Assembly (NCBI GenBank): GCA_020205615.1
Contig: JAINUW010000577.1
Span: 1 to 64,000, forward strand
Direction of reading: 5' to 3'
Origin: Panax quinquefolius
Taxonomy: Eukaryota; Streptophyta; Magnoliopsida; Apiales; Araliaceae
DNA length: 64,000 nucleotides
Made by a program: the position numbers and the translations under genes. Of the stretch, positions 46,880 to 59,517 are shown in pieces. Position 1 is the first letter of the stretch. Each line of letters opens with the position of its first letter. The notes below the pieces were generated by a model, which worked only from the letters and a program-made list of their open reading frames with translations, was not told where the DNA came from and ran no database searches.

Positions 46880-49800
46880 TGTGACGACCCAAGAAGTTAG
46901 AAAAATTATTTAAATCTTAAATTATTGAATAAAGGTTAAATAATAAACCTAGACAGAAAATAAGTGTATGGATTTGACATTTCTAAAAAGAAATTTTTGG
47001 ATTTAAAAATCTTTGTGGTGAATCATTAAGGATTAAGTATATAAGTGTATATGTTCTGTGTATATGGTTGTATATGTGTACAATATGTGGTTAATGGTCA
47101 AGGGTTGACCAGATAACTATATCAGAGTCCAACCCCTAAGTATATATTTAGAACATCAACGTTCAGTTAGAAAACCCTAACGTCTGATAAGAAACCCTAG
47201 AAACCGGTTCTGGATAACCTAATTTCAGTTCTGGGAATTTGAAACCCTAATTCGGATATTAAAATCCTAATTTGGTAATTTAAATGCTATGTATAAGGTT
47301 TATGTATTTTAATTACAAACCTAATTAGGGATAACCCTAATGATTAATTAGATTTTCTAATAATTTAGAAACCCTAATTCTTGGGTTATAAACCCTAATG
47401 CATGATTATAAAACCTAATTGTTAAATTAGTAATTTTAATTAGGAAATATTAATCCTAATTAGCAAGCTTGAATAATGATCAGTAAATTTTAATATAATT
47501 AGAAAATCCTAATTATAATTTAGAAATATTAATTTTCTATTTTTAAAAATTTAAATTTTGAAATCCTAGAAATTAAATTTCAAATATTTTAGGGTTAAAC
47601 CCTAAACCTTAAATGTTTAACCCAAAACCCTAAAGGTTTGGACAATTTACTAAAATGCCATTAAAAAAATCAAAATGACCAATTTACCCTTTGTGCATTA
47701 CCATATATTGGCAAGTCAACTACCATAGATCAACTACATGATATAAATCTCAGAAATCTCAGCCCCTTACATCACATAGATTCATTGTATCAAGTTTATA
47801 AATAATTGAAGAGAGAGAGTTATTATCTAGTCCCATTTTTTTTTACAAACTCTCAATCCACACTTACTCTCTCTAGACCCACGAAAATATGAAGTTATTC
47901 AGTTCCTTGTATGATCCATAGCAAGCTAAGAACCGAACATGGTGATCAGAACCAAGATCAAAGCCAAAAAGGTATAAGAACCCTAAATCTGGAAAATCTT
48001 GGTATTTGTTGTTAGATGTTGAAAGATGTTGGTTAAAGATGTCTATTAGGGCATTAATAAGTGATCTGGGTTGTTAGATCAAGGATCTATAACATTATAG
48101 TGCACGAAAATGATGTTTTGAAAAATCGAAAAACTAGAAATTTTTGGCATAATGACCCGTATATCAAGGGCTATAGATCTTTGTGTGTTAATGATACATT
48201 GTGTGTTTATGTTGTAGATCTGTAGTATGTTATGTTGTTTATGATCTGGAACTTGAATCAAGTCCAGATCATGTATAGGTCGAAAGTTATAAGCAGTCAA
48301 AGGTAGTTGACCATTCATGAAATCTGGTTTCTAGGTATCCCAGAAACCCAGATTATTCTGACAACAATTTTTCAGGCCATGAATCTTGCTTATGTTATGT
48401 GATTTGGTCTTGTTGTTGTTATATATTTGTAGACTGACATGTATACTACACGATCATACCTCTAGAACACTTATAGCTTTCACGGAATCATAGATAATCT
48501 TAGTCAAATTAGGTTGGTAGAAATGGCTCGTGAATGTTTTTCTGAAAACCCGGATCTTCATCGGTAGAAATTTACGACATAGTTAGACTAGCATGTATCT
48601 GGCATATGTTATAATGTTAGACTAAAATGATAGCATGTTATTGTATCATGACACCTCTACTACACTTTTGAATTCATAGATCACCTAAAACATTCCTAGA
48701 ATCAAAGATATAAGGATGCAAAGTAGGGACCCTCTGCTTGCTTGAGTTTTGGAAAACCCAGAAACTCAAGAACAGCGTCTGACAGGTTTTTGGAGACTTG
48801 GATCTCTCTTTTATTATGTAGAATGGTCATGAACTTGGTATATTATGGTAGTATTACATAAATACTACAAACTTTGAAAACAAATTTGAAATTTCCAAAA
48901 ACAACACGAACACTAATATATTTTGTGGTCAAACTATGTACTACCAACCACTAACTTGGTTTCTTTGGGTTTCTTTGATGAATGTTCAAGAACATGCCCA
49001 AGAACACCATTAGCGACAGTTTTGTCGCCTATGGTTCCTTTAGCGACAAATAAATTAGAAAATTAATTATTTTAATTAATTAATCGAATTAAATAGTTTT
49101 TAATTATTAAAAATACATAATAAATTATGAAAAATTATTTTAAAGCTCGAAAATTAGTTTTTAATTATTTAGAGTATATTTCATAAATATTTAATATTTT
49201 TGGAATATAAATTGTATTTAATTTATTTAATTATAATATTAAATAAATTATTTAAAAATGATTTTATATCATGAAAAATTATATTATGGTATATGAAAAT
49301 ATTTTAAGTTATTTTAGTGACTTTTAATATTTTGTGAGAAATTTTATTAATTAATCATTATTAATGATAGTTAAATTATTTAATAAATATATTAAATAAA
49401 TTGTGGAAAAATAGAATAAATGTTTTATAAATCATATAAAAATGGTTGAAGTATTATAAAAATATTTTAAGTTATAAAATATAACTTTTGATATTTTATC
49501 ATGAAAATATTAATATTTTAATATTAATAGCAATTATCGGATAATGAATATAATTGTTTAAAAATCATATAAAGGTGATTTTAAAGTATTAAAAATACTT
49601 TGTGATATTATAAATATATATTATAATATTATAACATGTATTTCATTAATATTTGATAATAAATAGATATTAATGATAATAGAATATTGTGGTATTTATA
49701 TTATATAAATAATCGATATTAATGATTGAAAATTCATGATAAATGATAATAATTTGTTTAAAATTATTATGAGACATGGAAAATTATTTTGACTGATATT

Positions 49801-50702
49801 AAAATTATCTAAGATAATTGTTAAGTGTTAGGCAGAGTTTTATTGAACTTAAACTTGAAGATTATCCGACTAGACCGTCGGGATGTTAGAATTATACCGA
49901 ACTCGATTCAGACTGTTAAATTTTTTGACTTGAGGTTAGGTCTTATGTATGTTATAGACTGATAGGATTATGTGATAAATGTATTTAGGTTATTTTAAAT
50001 ACTATGATGATATTATTATAATGTGTAGATCGATATTATTTATATTAGGTTTTCAGACAAAGCTAGATAATTTGCGTAACTGTAATCAACGGTTCATGCA
50101 AGTTTTACTTAACTCTACTTAGAGTTGTTTCGTTCATATATGCTTATGGATAATCATTGCTGATTGTCATTGTAGAATTGTACTCTGTACATATTGCATG
50201 TATAAGTCAGGTATTAAAGGCTGATCACCTTCATTACCATTCGGTTCAGATATATTTGTTCATGTTCAATACTTGTTCAGTCAAAAGTTTGTTCCTGCTA
50301 GTTCACAATTGTATTGTTGAATTATAGCGACTTATTATTGATTTCATGATAATCGTTATATTATTGAACTTAAACTTGCTGGGAAATCTTATGCTCACCC
50401 TTGCTATATCATGATTTAACATTGCAGATTAAGAAGCATACGTCAGATACAGGAAAAGATAAAGTTAAGTTCAGTTTGGGATTTTATGTGCAGCTTAATT
50501 GTAATAGTATAGTATAATAATAATGTTGTATGTTAGACATGTTATGAATTGTGTTTATTTGAAGGTTACTCGGCCTTGGGGGAATATTATGTAATGTATT
50601 GTATAAACAATTTATGTTTATATCTTTCACAAATAGTAATAGTTATAGAATTAACATACCAAGATCCGTGGTGATTTGGGACCCAGATTTGGGGATACTA
50701 CA
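46880..50702 (+). repeat. LARD 5' LTR
   Basis: 3,823 bases, tgtgacgacccaag to ggggatactaca. Differs from the 3' LTR by roughly one base in twenty in the first 100 bases I compared. It also lacks about 26 bases present at 53301-53326 (tggagggaagtgagtgaatc...). Contains an 'aaaccctaat'-rich stretch (47160-47640), a TATA-like tttataaataa at 47789, and the TTAGCGACA hairpin at 49010. The minus-strand ORF at 48079 is not protein-like. Confidence 0.9.
49010..49049 (+). repeat. TTAGCGACA / TGTCGC(C)TA hairpin motif
   Basis: ttagcgaca-gtt-ttgtcgccta, followed by a third arm tttagcgaca. The same arrangement is at 17031-17070, about 19980-20016 (first arm degraded) and 54625-54662, so it is a fixed feature of this LTR clade. 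Confidence 0.75.
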
Positions 50703-52467
50703 GTTGGTATCAAAGCTGTAGGTTATGAACCTTAGGTAGGAATACCTGAGACTAATAACCGCAGTGATTAGGATAAGTACTAACTCAAATAGAGTTAGTG
50801 TGTCGGTAAGATTCAAAGACGATTCTCGGTGGGGTATAATTTACAGAGTTCCCTAACTCTGATAATAAAGTTGAACAGTAGTGATGAATAGATAGAGTCT
50901 AAAATACTAAAAGTACAGAGATAGAAGATTGAAAAGTAAAATGATCATAGAATAGAAATGAATCGTAATATATTTTGTGAGATCACCTAGTGATCTGATA
51001 TGGATCAAGCAAATGATTGACAAGTTTCTGACAAGAATATTCTGTGACAATTGTACTATGAATTGGTACAGAATCAGGAAAGGATTATGAATACGAGTTG
51101 AATGAAATTTGTATTGAGAAGGGAGTTAAGATTAGGTGGGGATTTCAATTGAGGACTCATGTTAGTAGCTGAGTTGTATGATTCCTTGTTATGGGCGGGG
51201 AATTGTACTTGGTGTAAAAACCATTTAGTTTACGCAATCGATAATCATTGAAAGCGTACGTGTCGCGCTATTTTTTATATGGGTGTTGAGAAGGTGATTA
51301 TTTTCCCATGTGTATAACAGATAGATAGGTTATAGGTAGAGAATATAAGGTTAATTACGAGTTCTTAAAACTCATACTTATGGTACGTTCGTGACTCATA
51401 ATTATATGAAATGTTTATGAACCCCTCGTGAATGGACGCCAAAGGTGCATCTCAGGACAAGTTCTTAAACTCATATGATTGTGACAAGTTCTGAACTCAT
51501 AAGTGTGGTAAGTTTGATTTGAAGCTGGGTATAGTTTTGTGTGAATGGAGTATTAAGGATAATAGGAATAGATAGATTGTTTAAGCAAATAATTATTAGT
51601 GGAGACATAGGTTTTCCAAAATTCCTAGCTATGCTAGACTTTGAACTTTTTGGTCATCAAGCTAAATACGCACTATGTGCTTTTTAAAAAAAATGTTGAC
51701 TCATAATCATTTTTGGAACGGTTTAAAGTACAGTCTATGCTAATTGTTTCGGCTAGACAATAATGATTTGAAATATCAAAATATATTTTTATTTATCACT
51801 TATGTACCATGTAACCTGGTGCAGAGATGATAAAAAGTTGATGGAGTTGTAAATGTAGGAATACTTAGTGTTGAATTGATCTAAAATCATTGTTCCACTA
51901 TTGTATGATGTGTTATAACAAAGTCATACAATGACGACATCTTCAAGTGAACTGTTAATACAGTACGACATCATGACGTCATTCTCAAAAATAATTTCAA
52001 AAATTTTAATTTGCCAACGGGGTTTGGCTACACCTAAATAATTCGATTGATTTGAATTATTGATATGAGTCCATGCTATTCGATTCAGCTAGATTAATGT
52101 TATTCAAACTCTAAGTGTTCATTGAAAGAAATTTCCTAAAACAAATTGTTTTGGTGCAGAATCCAATAAGACTGAGGTAAAAGTTTATCACCATGGCAAG
52201 GACGAGAAAGCAGAGTTGACCAGTAGTACTTAATAAATACAGGCATATCGGGCTAATTACCCACTATGTCCGTAAGTTATGACGGTTTGCGGATGAATTT
52301 CCATATAACCTTTGCGAAAATGACAGAGAATAGTCTAGAAAACCCTCAGCAATACTTGAAATTTTTACTCTGGTGAGGAATGTATTGGGTAGCATATGAT
52401 GTTGTGTATGAATGGTGTATGGTGTAAGGTAAATTTCGGGGATGAAATTTTTAGAAGAAGGGGTGAA
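50703..52467 (+). mobile_element. LARD internal domain, non-coding, with primer site and polypurine tract
   Basis: Starts gttggtatcaaagctgtagg. tggtatcaaagc at 50705-50716 is one base from the initiator methionine tRNA complement TGGTATCAGAGC. Ends 'agaagaaggggtgaa' (52453-52467), the polypurine tract next to the 3' LTR. No reading frame of useful length lies between. It includes scattered diverged fragments such as 'gagttcttaaaactcata' repeats near 51360-51500. Confidence 0.85.
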
Positions 52468-55400
52468 TGTGACGACCCAAGAATTTAGAAAAATTATTTA
52501 AATCTTAAATTATTGAAAAAATGTTAAATAATAAACCTAGACAGAAAATAAGTGTATGGATTTGACATATCTGAAAAGAAATTTTTCGATTTAAAAATCT
52601 TTGTGGTGAATCATTTAGGATTAAGTATATAAGTGTATATGTTCTGTGTATATGGTTGTATATGTGTACAATATGTGGTTAAGGGTCAAGGGTTGACCAG
52701 ATAACTATATCGGAGTCCAACCTCTAAGTATATATTTAGAACATCAACGTTCAGTTAGAAAATCATAACGTCTGATAAGAAACCCTAAAAACCGATTCTG
52801 GAAACCCTAATTTCAGTTCTGGGAATTTGAAACCCTAATTCGGATATTAAAATCCTAATTTGGTAATTTAAATGCTATGTATAAGGTTTATGTATTTTAA
52901 TTACAAACCTAATTAGGGATAACCCTAATGATTAATTAGATTTTCTAATAATTTAGAAACCCTAATTCTTGGGTTATAAACCCTAATGCATGATTATAAA
53001 ACCTAATTGTTAAATTAGTAATTTTAATTAGGAAATATTAATCCTAATTAGCAAGCTTGAATAATGATCAGTAAATTTTAATATAATTAGAAAATCCTAA
53101 TTATAATTTAGAAATATTAATTTTCTATTTTTAAAATTTTAAATTTTGAAATCCTAAAAATTAAATTTCCAATATTTTAGGGTTAAACCCTAAACCCTAA
53201 AGGTTAAACCCTAAACCCTAAAAGTTTGGACAATTTACTAATATGCCATTAAAAACAAAAAAAATAAAAATAAAAATGACCAATTTACCCTTTGTGCATT
53301 ATTGGAGGGAAGTGAGTGAATCTTGCCATATATTGGCAAGTCAACAACCATAGATCAACTACATGATATAAATATCAGAAATCTCAGCCCCTTACATCAT
53401 ATAGATTCATTGTATCAAGTTTATAAATAATTGAAGAGAGAGAAAGTTATTATCTAGCCCCATTTTTTTTTACAAACTCTCAATCCACACTTCCTCTCTC
53501 TAGACCCACGAAAATATGAAGTTATTCAGTTCCTTGTATGATCCATAGCAAGCTATGAACCGAACATGGTGATCAGAACCAAGATCAAAGCCAAAAAGTT
53601 ATAAAAACCCTAAATCTGGAAAATCTTGGTATTTGTTGTTAGATGTTGAAAGTTGTTGGTTAAAGATTTGTATTAGGGTGTTAATAAGTGATCTGGGTTG
53701 TTAGATCAAGGATCTATAACATTAAAGTGCACGAAAATGATGTTTTGAAAAATCTGGAAAACTAGAAATTTTTGGCCTGACAACCATATGTCAGGGCCCA
53801 TAGATCTTTGTGTGTTAATTATCTATTGTGTTTTATGTTATAGATCTATAGTATGTTATGTTGTCTATGATCTGGAACTTGAATCAAGTCCAGATCATGT
53901 ATAGGTCGAAAGTTATAAGCAGTCAAAGGTAGTTGACCATTCACGAAATCTGGTTTCTGGGTAACCTAGAAACCCAGATTATTCTGACAACAATTTTTCA
54001 GGCCATTGATCTTGCTTATGTTATGTGATTTGGTCATGTTGTTATATATTTATAGACTGACATGTATACTACACGATCATACCTCTAGATCACTTATAGT
54101 GTACCTGGAATCATAGATAATCTTGGTCAAATTAGGTTGACCGAAATGGCTCATGAAGGTTTTCTGGAAAACCCAGATCTTCATCAGCCGAAATTTCTGA
54201 CATAGTTAGACTAGCATGTATCTGGCATGTGTTATAATGTTAGACTAAAATGATAGCATGTTATTGTATCCTGACACCTCTACTACACTTTTGAATTCAT
54301 AGATCACCTAAAACATTCCTAGAATCAAAGATATAGTGATGCAAAGTAGGGACCCTCACACTGCTTGAGTTTTTGGAAAACCCAGAAACTCAAGAACAGC
54401 GTCTGACAGGTTTTTGGAGACTTGGATCTCTCTTTATTATGTAGAATGGTCATGAACTTGGTATATTATGGTAGTATTACATAAGTACTACAAACTGAAA
54501 ACAAATTTCAGCCCCGAAAACAACACGAACACTAATCTATTTGTGGTCAAACTTTGTACCCTGCTCACTAACTTGGTTAACTGGGTTTGTTGATGAATGT
54601 TCAAGAACATGCCCAAGAACACCATTAGCGACCGTTTTGTCGCCTATGGTACCTTTTGCGACAGATAAATTAGAAAATTAATTATTTTAATTAATAAATC
54701 GAATTAAATAGTTTTTAATTATTAAAAATACATAATAAATTATGAAAAATTATTTTAAAGCCCGAAAATTAGTTTTTCATTATTTATAGTATATTTCATA
54801 AATATATAATATTTTTGGAATATAAATTGTATTTAATTTATTTAATTATAATATTAAATAAATTATTTAAAATTGATTTTATACATAAAAAATTATATTA
54901 TGGTATATGAAAATATATTAAGTTATTTTAGTGACTTTTAATATTTTGTGAGAAATTTTTTAATTAATCAATATTAATGATACTTAAATTATTTAATAAA
55001 TATATTAAATAAATTGTGAAAAAATAGAATTAATGTTTTACAAATCATATAAAAATGATTTAAGTGTTATAAAAATATTTTAAGTTATAAAATATAACTT
55101 TTGATATTTTTATGAAAATATTAATATTTTAATATTAATAGCAATTATCGGATAATGAATATAATTGCTTAAAAATCATATAAAGGTTATTTTAAAGTAT
55201 TAAAAATACTTTGTGATATTATAAATATATTATAATATTATGACATGTATTTTATTAATATTTGATAATAAATAGATATTAACGATAATTGAATATTGTG
55301 GTATTTGTATTATATAAATACGATATTAATGATTGAAAATTCATGATAAATGATAATAATTAGTTAAAAATTATTATGAGACTTGGAAAATTATTTTGAT

Positions 55401-56320
55401 TGATATTAAAATTATCTGAGATAATTGTTAAGTGTTAGGCAGAGTTTAATTAAACTTAAACTCGAAGATTATCCGACTAGACCGTCGGGATGTTAGAATT
55501 ATACCGAACTCGATTCAAACTGTAAATTTTTTTGACTTGAGGTTAGGTCTTATGTGTGTTATAGATTGATAGGATTATGTGATAAATGTATTTAGGTTAT
55601 TTTAAATACTGTGATGATATTATTCTAATGTGTAGATCGGTATTATTTATATTAGGTTTTCAGACAAAGCTAGATAATTTGCGTAACGTTAATCAACGGT
55701 TCAGGCAAGTTTTACTTAACTCTACTTAGAATTGTTTCATTCAGATATGATTATGGATAATCATTGCTAATTGCAATTGTAGTATTGTACTCTGTACATA
55801 TTGCATGTATAAGTCAGGTATGAAAGGCTGATAACCTTCATTACCATTCAGTTCAGATATATTTGTTCATGTTCAATACTTGTTCAGTCAAAAGTTTGTT
55901 TCTGCTAGTTCACAATTGTATTATTGAATTATAGCCAGCTTATTATTCAGATTCTGTCAATCATGATATTTCGTTATATTATTGAACTTAAACTTGCTGG
56001 GCAATCTTATGCTCACCCTTGCTATATCATGATTTAACATTGCAGATTAAGAAGCATACGTCGGATACAGGAAAGGATAAAGCTAAGTTCAGCTTGGGAT
56101 TTTATGTGCAACTTAATTGTAATAGTATAGTATAATAATAATGTTGTATGTTAGACAGGTTATAAATTGTGTTTATTTGAAGGTTACTCGACCTTGGGGG
56201 AATAGTGTGTAATGTATTGTATAAACAATTTGTGTTTATATCTTCAGCAAATAGTAATAGTAAGAGAATTAGCATACCAAGATCCGTGGTGATTTGGGAC
56301 CCGGATTTGGGGATGCTACA
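52468..56320 (+). repeat. LARD 3' LTR
   Basis: 3,853 bases, tgtgacgacccaagaattt to ggggatgctaca. Collinear with 46880-50702 throughout, including the hairpin (54625-54662) and the long AT-rich tract (54670-55400). The minus-strand ORF that spans 56102-56431 crosses the LTR end and is spurious. Confidence 0.9.
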
Positions 56321-56325
56321 GTTGA

Positions 56326-56681
56326 TTAGTTTCTTGATCATAAGACATGTATTTAGTTCATAAAATATGCCTAACAGAGTTCTAGTCCATGCCAAATTGC
56401 TTCCTTCACGCAACTGCAGAATTTTAATCAAATTAAACCTCTTTCTCTCTCCTCAGTCCCCCATACGCCGGGGGGAAATTCTTAACAGTTAGGGGGGGGT
56501 GTTCCTGCAGAGCTGATTTTGCCTTTTATTCCAAGTCTTGCCACAACGCTACCAATATGCCACGCATTCTACATAACACAACCTAAACATAAAACAAGTA
56601 AAACTGAACAGAAATAAACAGGATTAACACTATTTAAGTCTGAATTAGAATTCGATTCGTAGGTATAAAACCCACTCATCA
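56326..56681 (-). repeat. 3' LTR of Athila-like element, inner segment
   Basis: Resumes after the LARD and ends 'ggtataaaacccactcatca', the reverse complement of the solo LTR start TGATAAGTAGACTTTATACC at 61891. Includes the GC-rich 'catacgccggggggaaa' motif at 56463-56479. Confidence 0.75.
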
Positions 56682-56697
56682 AACTCCCCCAAACTTA
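56682..56697 (-). other. Polypurine tract of Athila-like element
   Basis: Minus strand AAGTTTGGGGGAGTT next to the LTR start TGATGAG. G-rich, in the correct position for the plus-strand primer. Confidence 0.6.
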
Positions 56698-57824
56698 AAC
56701 CCGTGCTAGTCCTCGAGCACAAAACAAAACAAAATGTAGTGCAATGGAATGTAATGTAACTAATCTACATGCCTACGAATCCAACAATAATGGCAGAGAC
56801 AATTATATTCCACCGTCCTCAAAGAAATCCATCAAAAATGATAATACATCATATCAAAACAAATCAGTAACTTCCCTGTAAAATCATCAAGTCTTAAATT
56901 GTTATCACTGATATAGTGCGTGTGTGCTCAACAACCATGCTAACTGATATAAAATCAAATTTAACACATAATAGGTCTCTTTGAAGGCATCATACAGTGT
57001 AAACTCAGGAAATCCAAAAATGAGCTAGATCCGACTATCATCAAACAGTCACCGGTATTGAGGGTCCAAATGGGGTACTTATGCTTTATTTTTCAATTAC
57101 GGGAACTTTTTGCTCTTATTTCCCTTTTTTTTTATTTTTTTATACTCATGGTTGTGCAATGTCTTATTCCCTTAGGCTTTTCAATGCTACCTTAACGAGC
57201 TTTCGACCAACGACTCCCAAACCATTAAGGCCTTAGGGGACTATGTGTAAAGACAATCCCCTCGGGCTTACTTACTCAAGTAACAAAGGCCACGAAACTA
57301 GACTAGCCACGGTGTTTATTCATATTTATTTATTATTATTATTTTTTATTTTTAAATATTTCTTTCTTTTTTTTAAAGGTTATATACCCCAAATTTCCCC
57401 CCAAACTTAGGTTCTTGTCTAACTTTAGCCATCACTGCCTATTCTTGTCATTCTTTCATTCAAACTAGCATTATCCTTTAGAGTTCCATCATGTATCAAT
57501 TTAGACTTAATCAATCAACAAAGCTATTTTTACTATGCTATCCTTATTATACTAGTTTCAAACAGAAAAAGATTCAATTCATAACAAGAAAATCACATCG
57601 AAGCTCTAATAGTCTACTCAATTCCAATCTCATCATTGGCCAAAATAGACTATAACCATCAAACAGCTGGACTCATGCAAGATGAACTAAATGCAACAAA
57701 AACATAGTAAATTAACTAATATTTTTGCAATTTTTCAATTTTTTTATATATCTGAATAAGAATAACAAAATAAGAAACTAATTATAAATAACAATTTACA
57801 ATGTTATACTACTATGCAAAACTA
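56698..57824 (-). other. Athila 3' untranslated region
   Basis: No coding sequence. It holds poly-T/A-rich stretches (57115-57140, 57325-57375) and the repeated phrase 'cccccaaacttaaa' / 'ccccccaaacttagg' (56685, 57395), which looks like diverged copies of the polypurine tract. Confidence 0.55.
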
Positions 57825-58661
57825 CTATGCAGTTATGCTACAGACCATGTAGTGTGCAATCATGCGGGAGTCCAATAGCTGGAGAGGCTGCTGTGAAGGC
57901 TCATCTCCTGACCATCTAACTCCAGCCTGCCTGCACAACCCACAGATGAGGGATTGGTGTGGCAGGCCATCGAAAAATTGCCCTCGCAGGTATCGCCATA
58001 TAGAGAAGATGATAATGGCGTTGATGTCGATGTTGAAGTCTTTCACAATTGCGTACAGCAAAAGCACTTTCTCCTTAGTTACCTCACTAGTATGCGTGGA
58101 CGGAAACAACTTTGCGTAAAGGAACGTATACCAAATCTTGCCATAGCGGCTCAAGTCTTTGCTCAGAAAGATAGTTCCACCCTTTATTTCTTTTACCCAA
58201 GTAGTACCCGACTTAGTTATCTCTGTCAAAATTTGATCATAATTAGGACCGCTGTCACGCAGCTGAGTGTATTGGCATATAACATGGGCTCGAAAGTTAT
58301 AGTAGTTGTTGATAGCATTTGGACTGAAGGGAACCTTTTTACCCCTCACAAATGTATTGAACGACGCCCTATCCTCAGCATTCGCATAGAACCCCTTCAC
58401 CACGTTTAATATCACTGGGTCAGGATCGTCTGTGAGCATCTCCCAGCCTTTCTCGTATATTTGCCTCCTCATCTTCCCATCAACATTGTCTGGTGCCAAG
58501 CCCCTCTCCGGTGTTAGTGCTTTGGGCACTAAATAGTCGTACTTATCGGCGACACTAGCACTTGTAAACATCTGCCTGTCAAAAGGTCGAGTGGGTGGTA
58601 ATGAACCCGAACCTTTGCCCCGTTGGCGCTTGGATGGTGTTTTTGGTGCCATAATAGTCAC
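57825..58661 (-). CDS. Athila accessory ORF, resembling the putative plant transposon protein domain
   Basis: 278 codons, uninterrupted, in a different frame from pol, lying between integrase and the 3' LTR. That is the place of the extra (so-called env-like) ORF of Athila elements. The N-terminus is basic and Pro/Ser-rich (MAPKTPSKRQRGKGSGS, probably starting at Met4). The central part has the pattern of a plant retroelement-associated domain: YEKGWEMLTDDPDPVILNVV, FYANAED, FVRGKKVPFSPNAINNYYN, WVKEIKGGTIF, AKLFPSTHTSEVTKEKVLLL. I see no signal peptide and no convincing membrane anchor, so an envelope role is not supported. Function unknown. It is notable as the only long open frame in an element whose pol has eight stops. 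Confidence 0.75.
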   Translation of the reverse strand: MTIMAPKTPSKRQRGKGSGSLPPTRPFDRQMFTSASVADKYDYLVPKALTPERGLAPDNVDGKMRRQIYEKGWEMLTDDPDPVILNVVKGFYANAEDRASFNTFVRGKKVPFSPNAINNYYNFRAHVICQYTQLRDSGPNYDQILTEITKSGTTWVKEIKGGTIFLSKDLSRYGKIWYTFLYAKLFPSTHTSEVTKEKVLLLYAIVKDFNIDINAIIIFSIWRYLRGQFFDGLPHQSLICGLCRQAGVRWSGDEPSQQPLQLLDSRMIAHYMVCSITA

Positions 58662-59517
58662 AACTCAATCACAAAATTCCCCCAAACTTGTGTTAGGTAA
58701 TTTGTCAAACAGTTGGTGTTCATAACCCACAATACCCCCAAATATGATAAATTGAATTCCAAAGTGTGATGACAGAGTGTAATAGTTGCTTACCCACTGA
58801 TTTTCCATTTTGTTGATGATATTGTGGTACTGTTGTTGCTTAGTTGATGTAGTAATGGTGTTTCCATTCCTTTTCCTTCCCAATTGTGTGACAACCTAGG
58901 TTATATGGTGACTGAACTTAGGAGAATGATAGTGTAATGGTGTGAACTTAGGGAATTAGGGTTAGGATTTATAGAGGGTAGGAGATATGCTCAGATTCGA
59001 AGGAGATATGAGGGGGAATGGGTGTTATCGTGGTAGAAATCATGGGTTAAGGGAGTTATAGGGGTCGGTTAAGGAGAAGAGAAGTTGTGAAGTGGAGAAA
59101 GTGGGGGTAGGTTATTGCAGAAAGTGTTTTAAAAAGTTCAGGATCCCGTATGCCCGCCGCTGCAGGCGGTATTTGTAATGCAAAGGCCCGCCCCGTCAGG
59201 GGGTATTCTGCATATGACTTTGAATTTTCAACTTCTTCTCCTTATACACATGTCCAATTGCATCCTAAGTACCTGAAACACATTAAAATCAAACACATAA
59301 GATAACATCATAAGATTTAGCAAGTAAGGTTAGAAATTACTGAAATCATTAACGAACTAACTACCTATTGTACCGAAATAAACTTAATTGATACTAAAAT
59401 TACGATTTAAACTACAAATTGACTAACATAACATAAAAATACTGTCAATTGAAATAAATTTGGGTTGCCTCCCAATGAGCGCTTGTTTTTGAGTCTTTTA
59501 GCCTGACTACTCCCTAT
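58662..59517 (-). other. Spacer between Athila integrase and accessory ORF
   Basis: Non-coding. Contains a GC-rich patch at 59150-59210 ('cccgccgctgcaggcgg', 'cccgccccgtcaggggg') similar in style to the patches in the Athila LTRs. The 72-codon ORF at 58665-58883 is low complexity (Gln/Asn-rich) and not supported. The stretch also holds 'cccccaaactt' at 58679. Confidence 0.5.

Larger units (their letters stand above)
46880..56320 (+). mobile_element. LARD-type non-autonomous LTR retrotransposon, complete
   Basis: Two LTRs of 3,823 and 3,853 bases flank an internal domain of only 1,765 bases without coding capacity. Both LTRs start tgtgacgaccc and end atactaca/atgctaca. The primer site follows the left LTR and a polypurine tract precedes the right one. 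The 5-base flanks are gttgg (46875-46879) and gttga (56321-56325), a target duplication with one mismatch. Long LTRs with a non-coding core define LARDs, which must borrow proteins from a partner element. The polypurine region 'ggggatgaaatttttagaag' suggests a gypsy chromovirus partner. It is inserted in the Athila LTR. Confidence 0.88.

Noticed and set aside
48079..48318. 79-codon ORF within the LARD LTR, and the 109-codon ORF at 56102-56431
   Set aside because: The first changes frame in the other LTR copy and the second crosses the LTR boundary. Neither has a domain.
57954..58409. 151-codon plus-strand ORF
   Set aside because: Shadow of the Athila accessory ORF on the minus strand, with no domain of its own.
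57825..58661. Calling the Athila accessory ORF an envelope gene
   Set aside because: The position fits, but no signal peptide, cleavage site or membrane anchor is visible.
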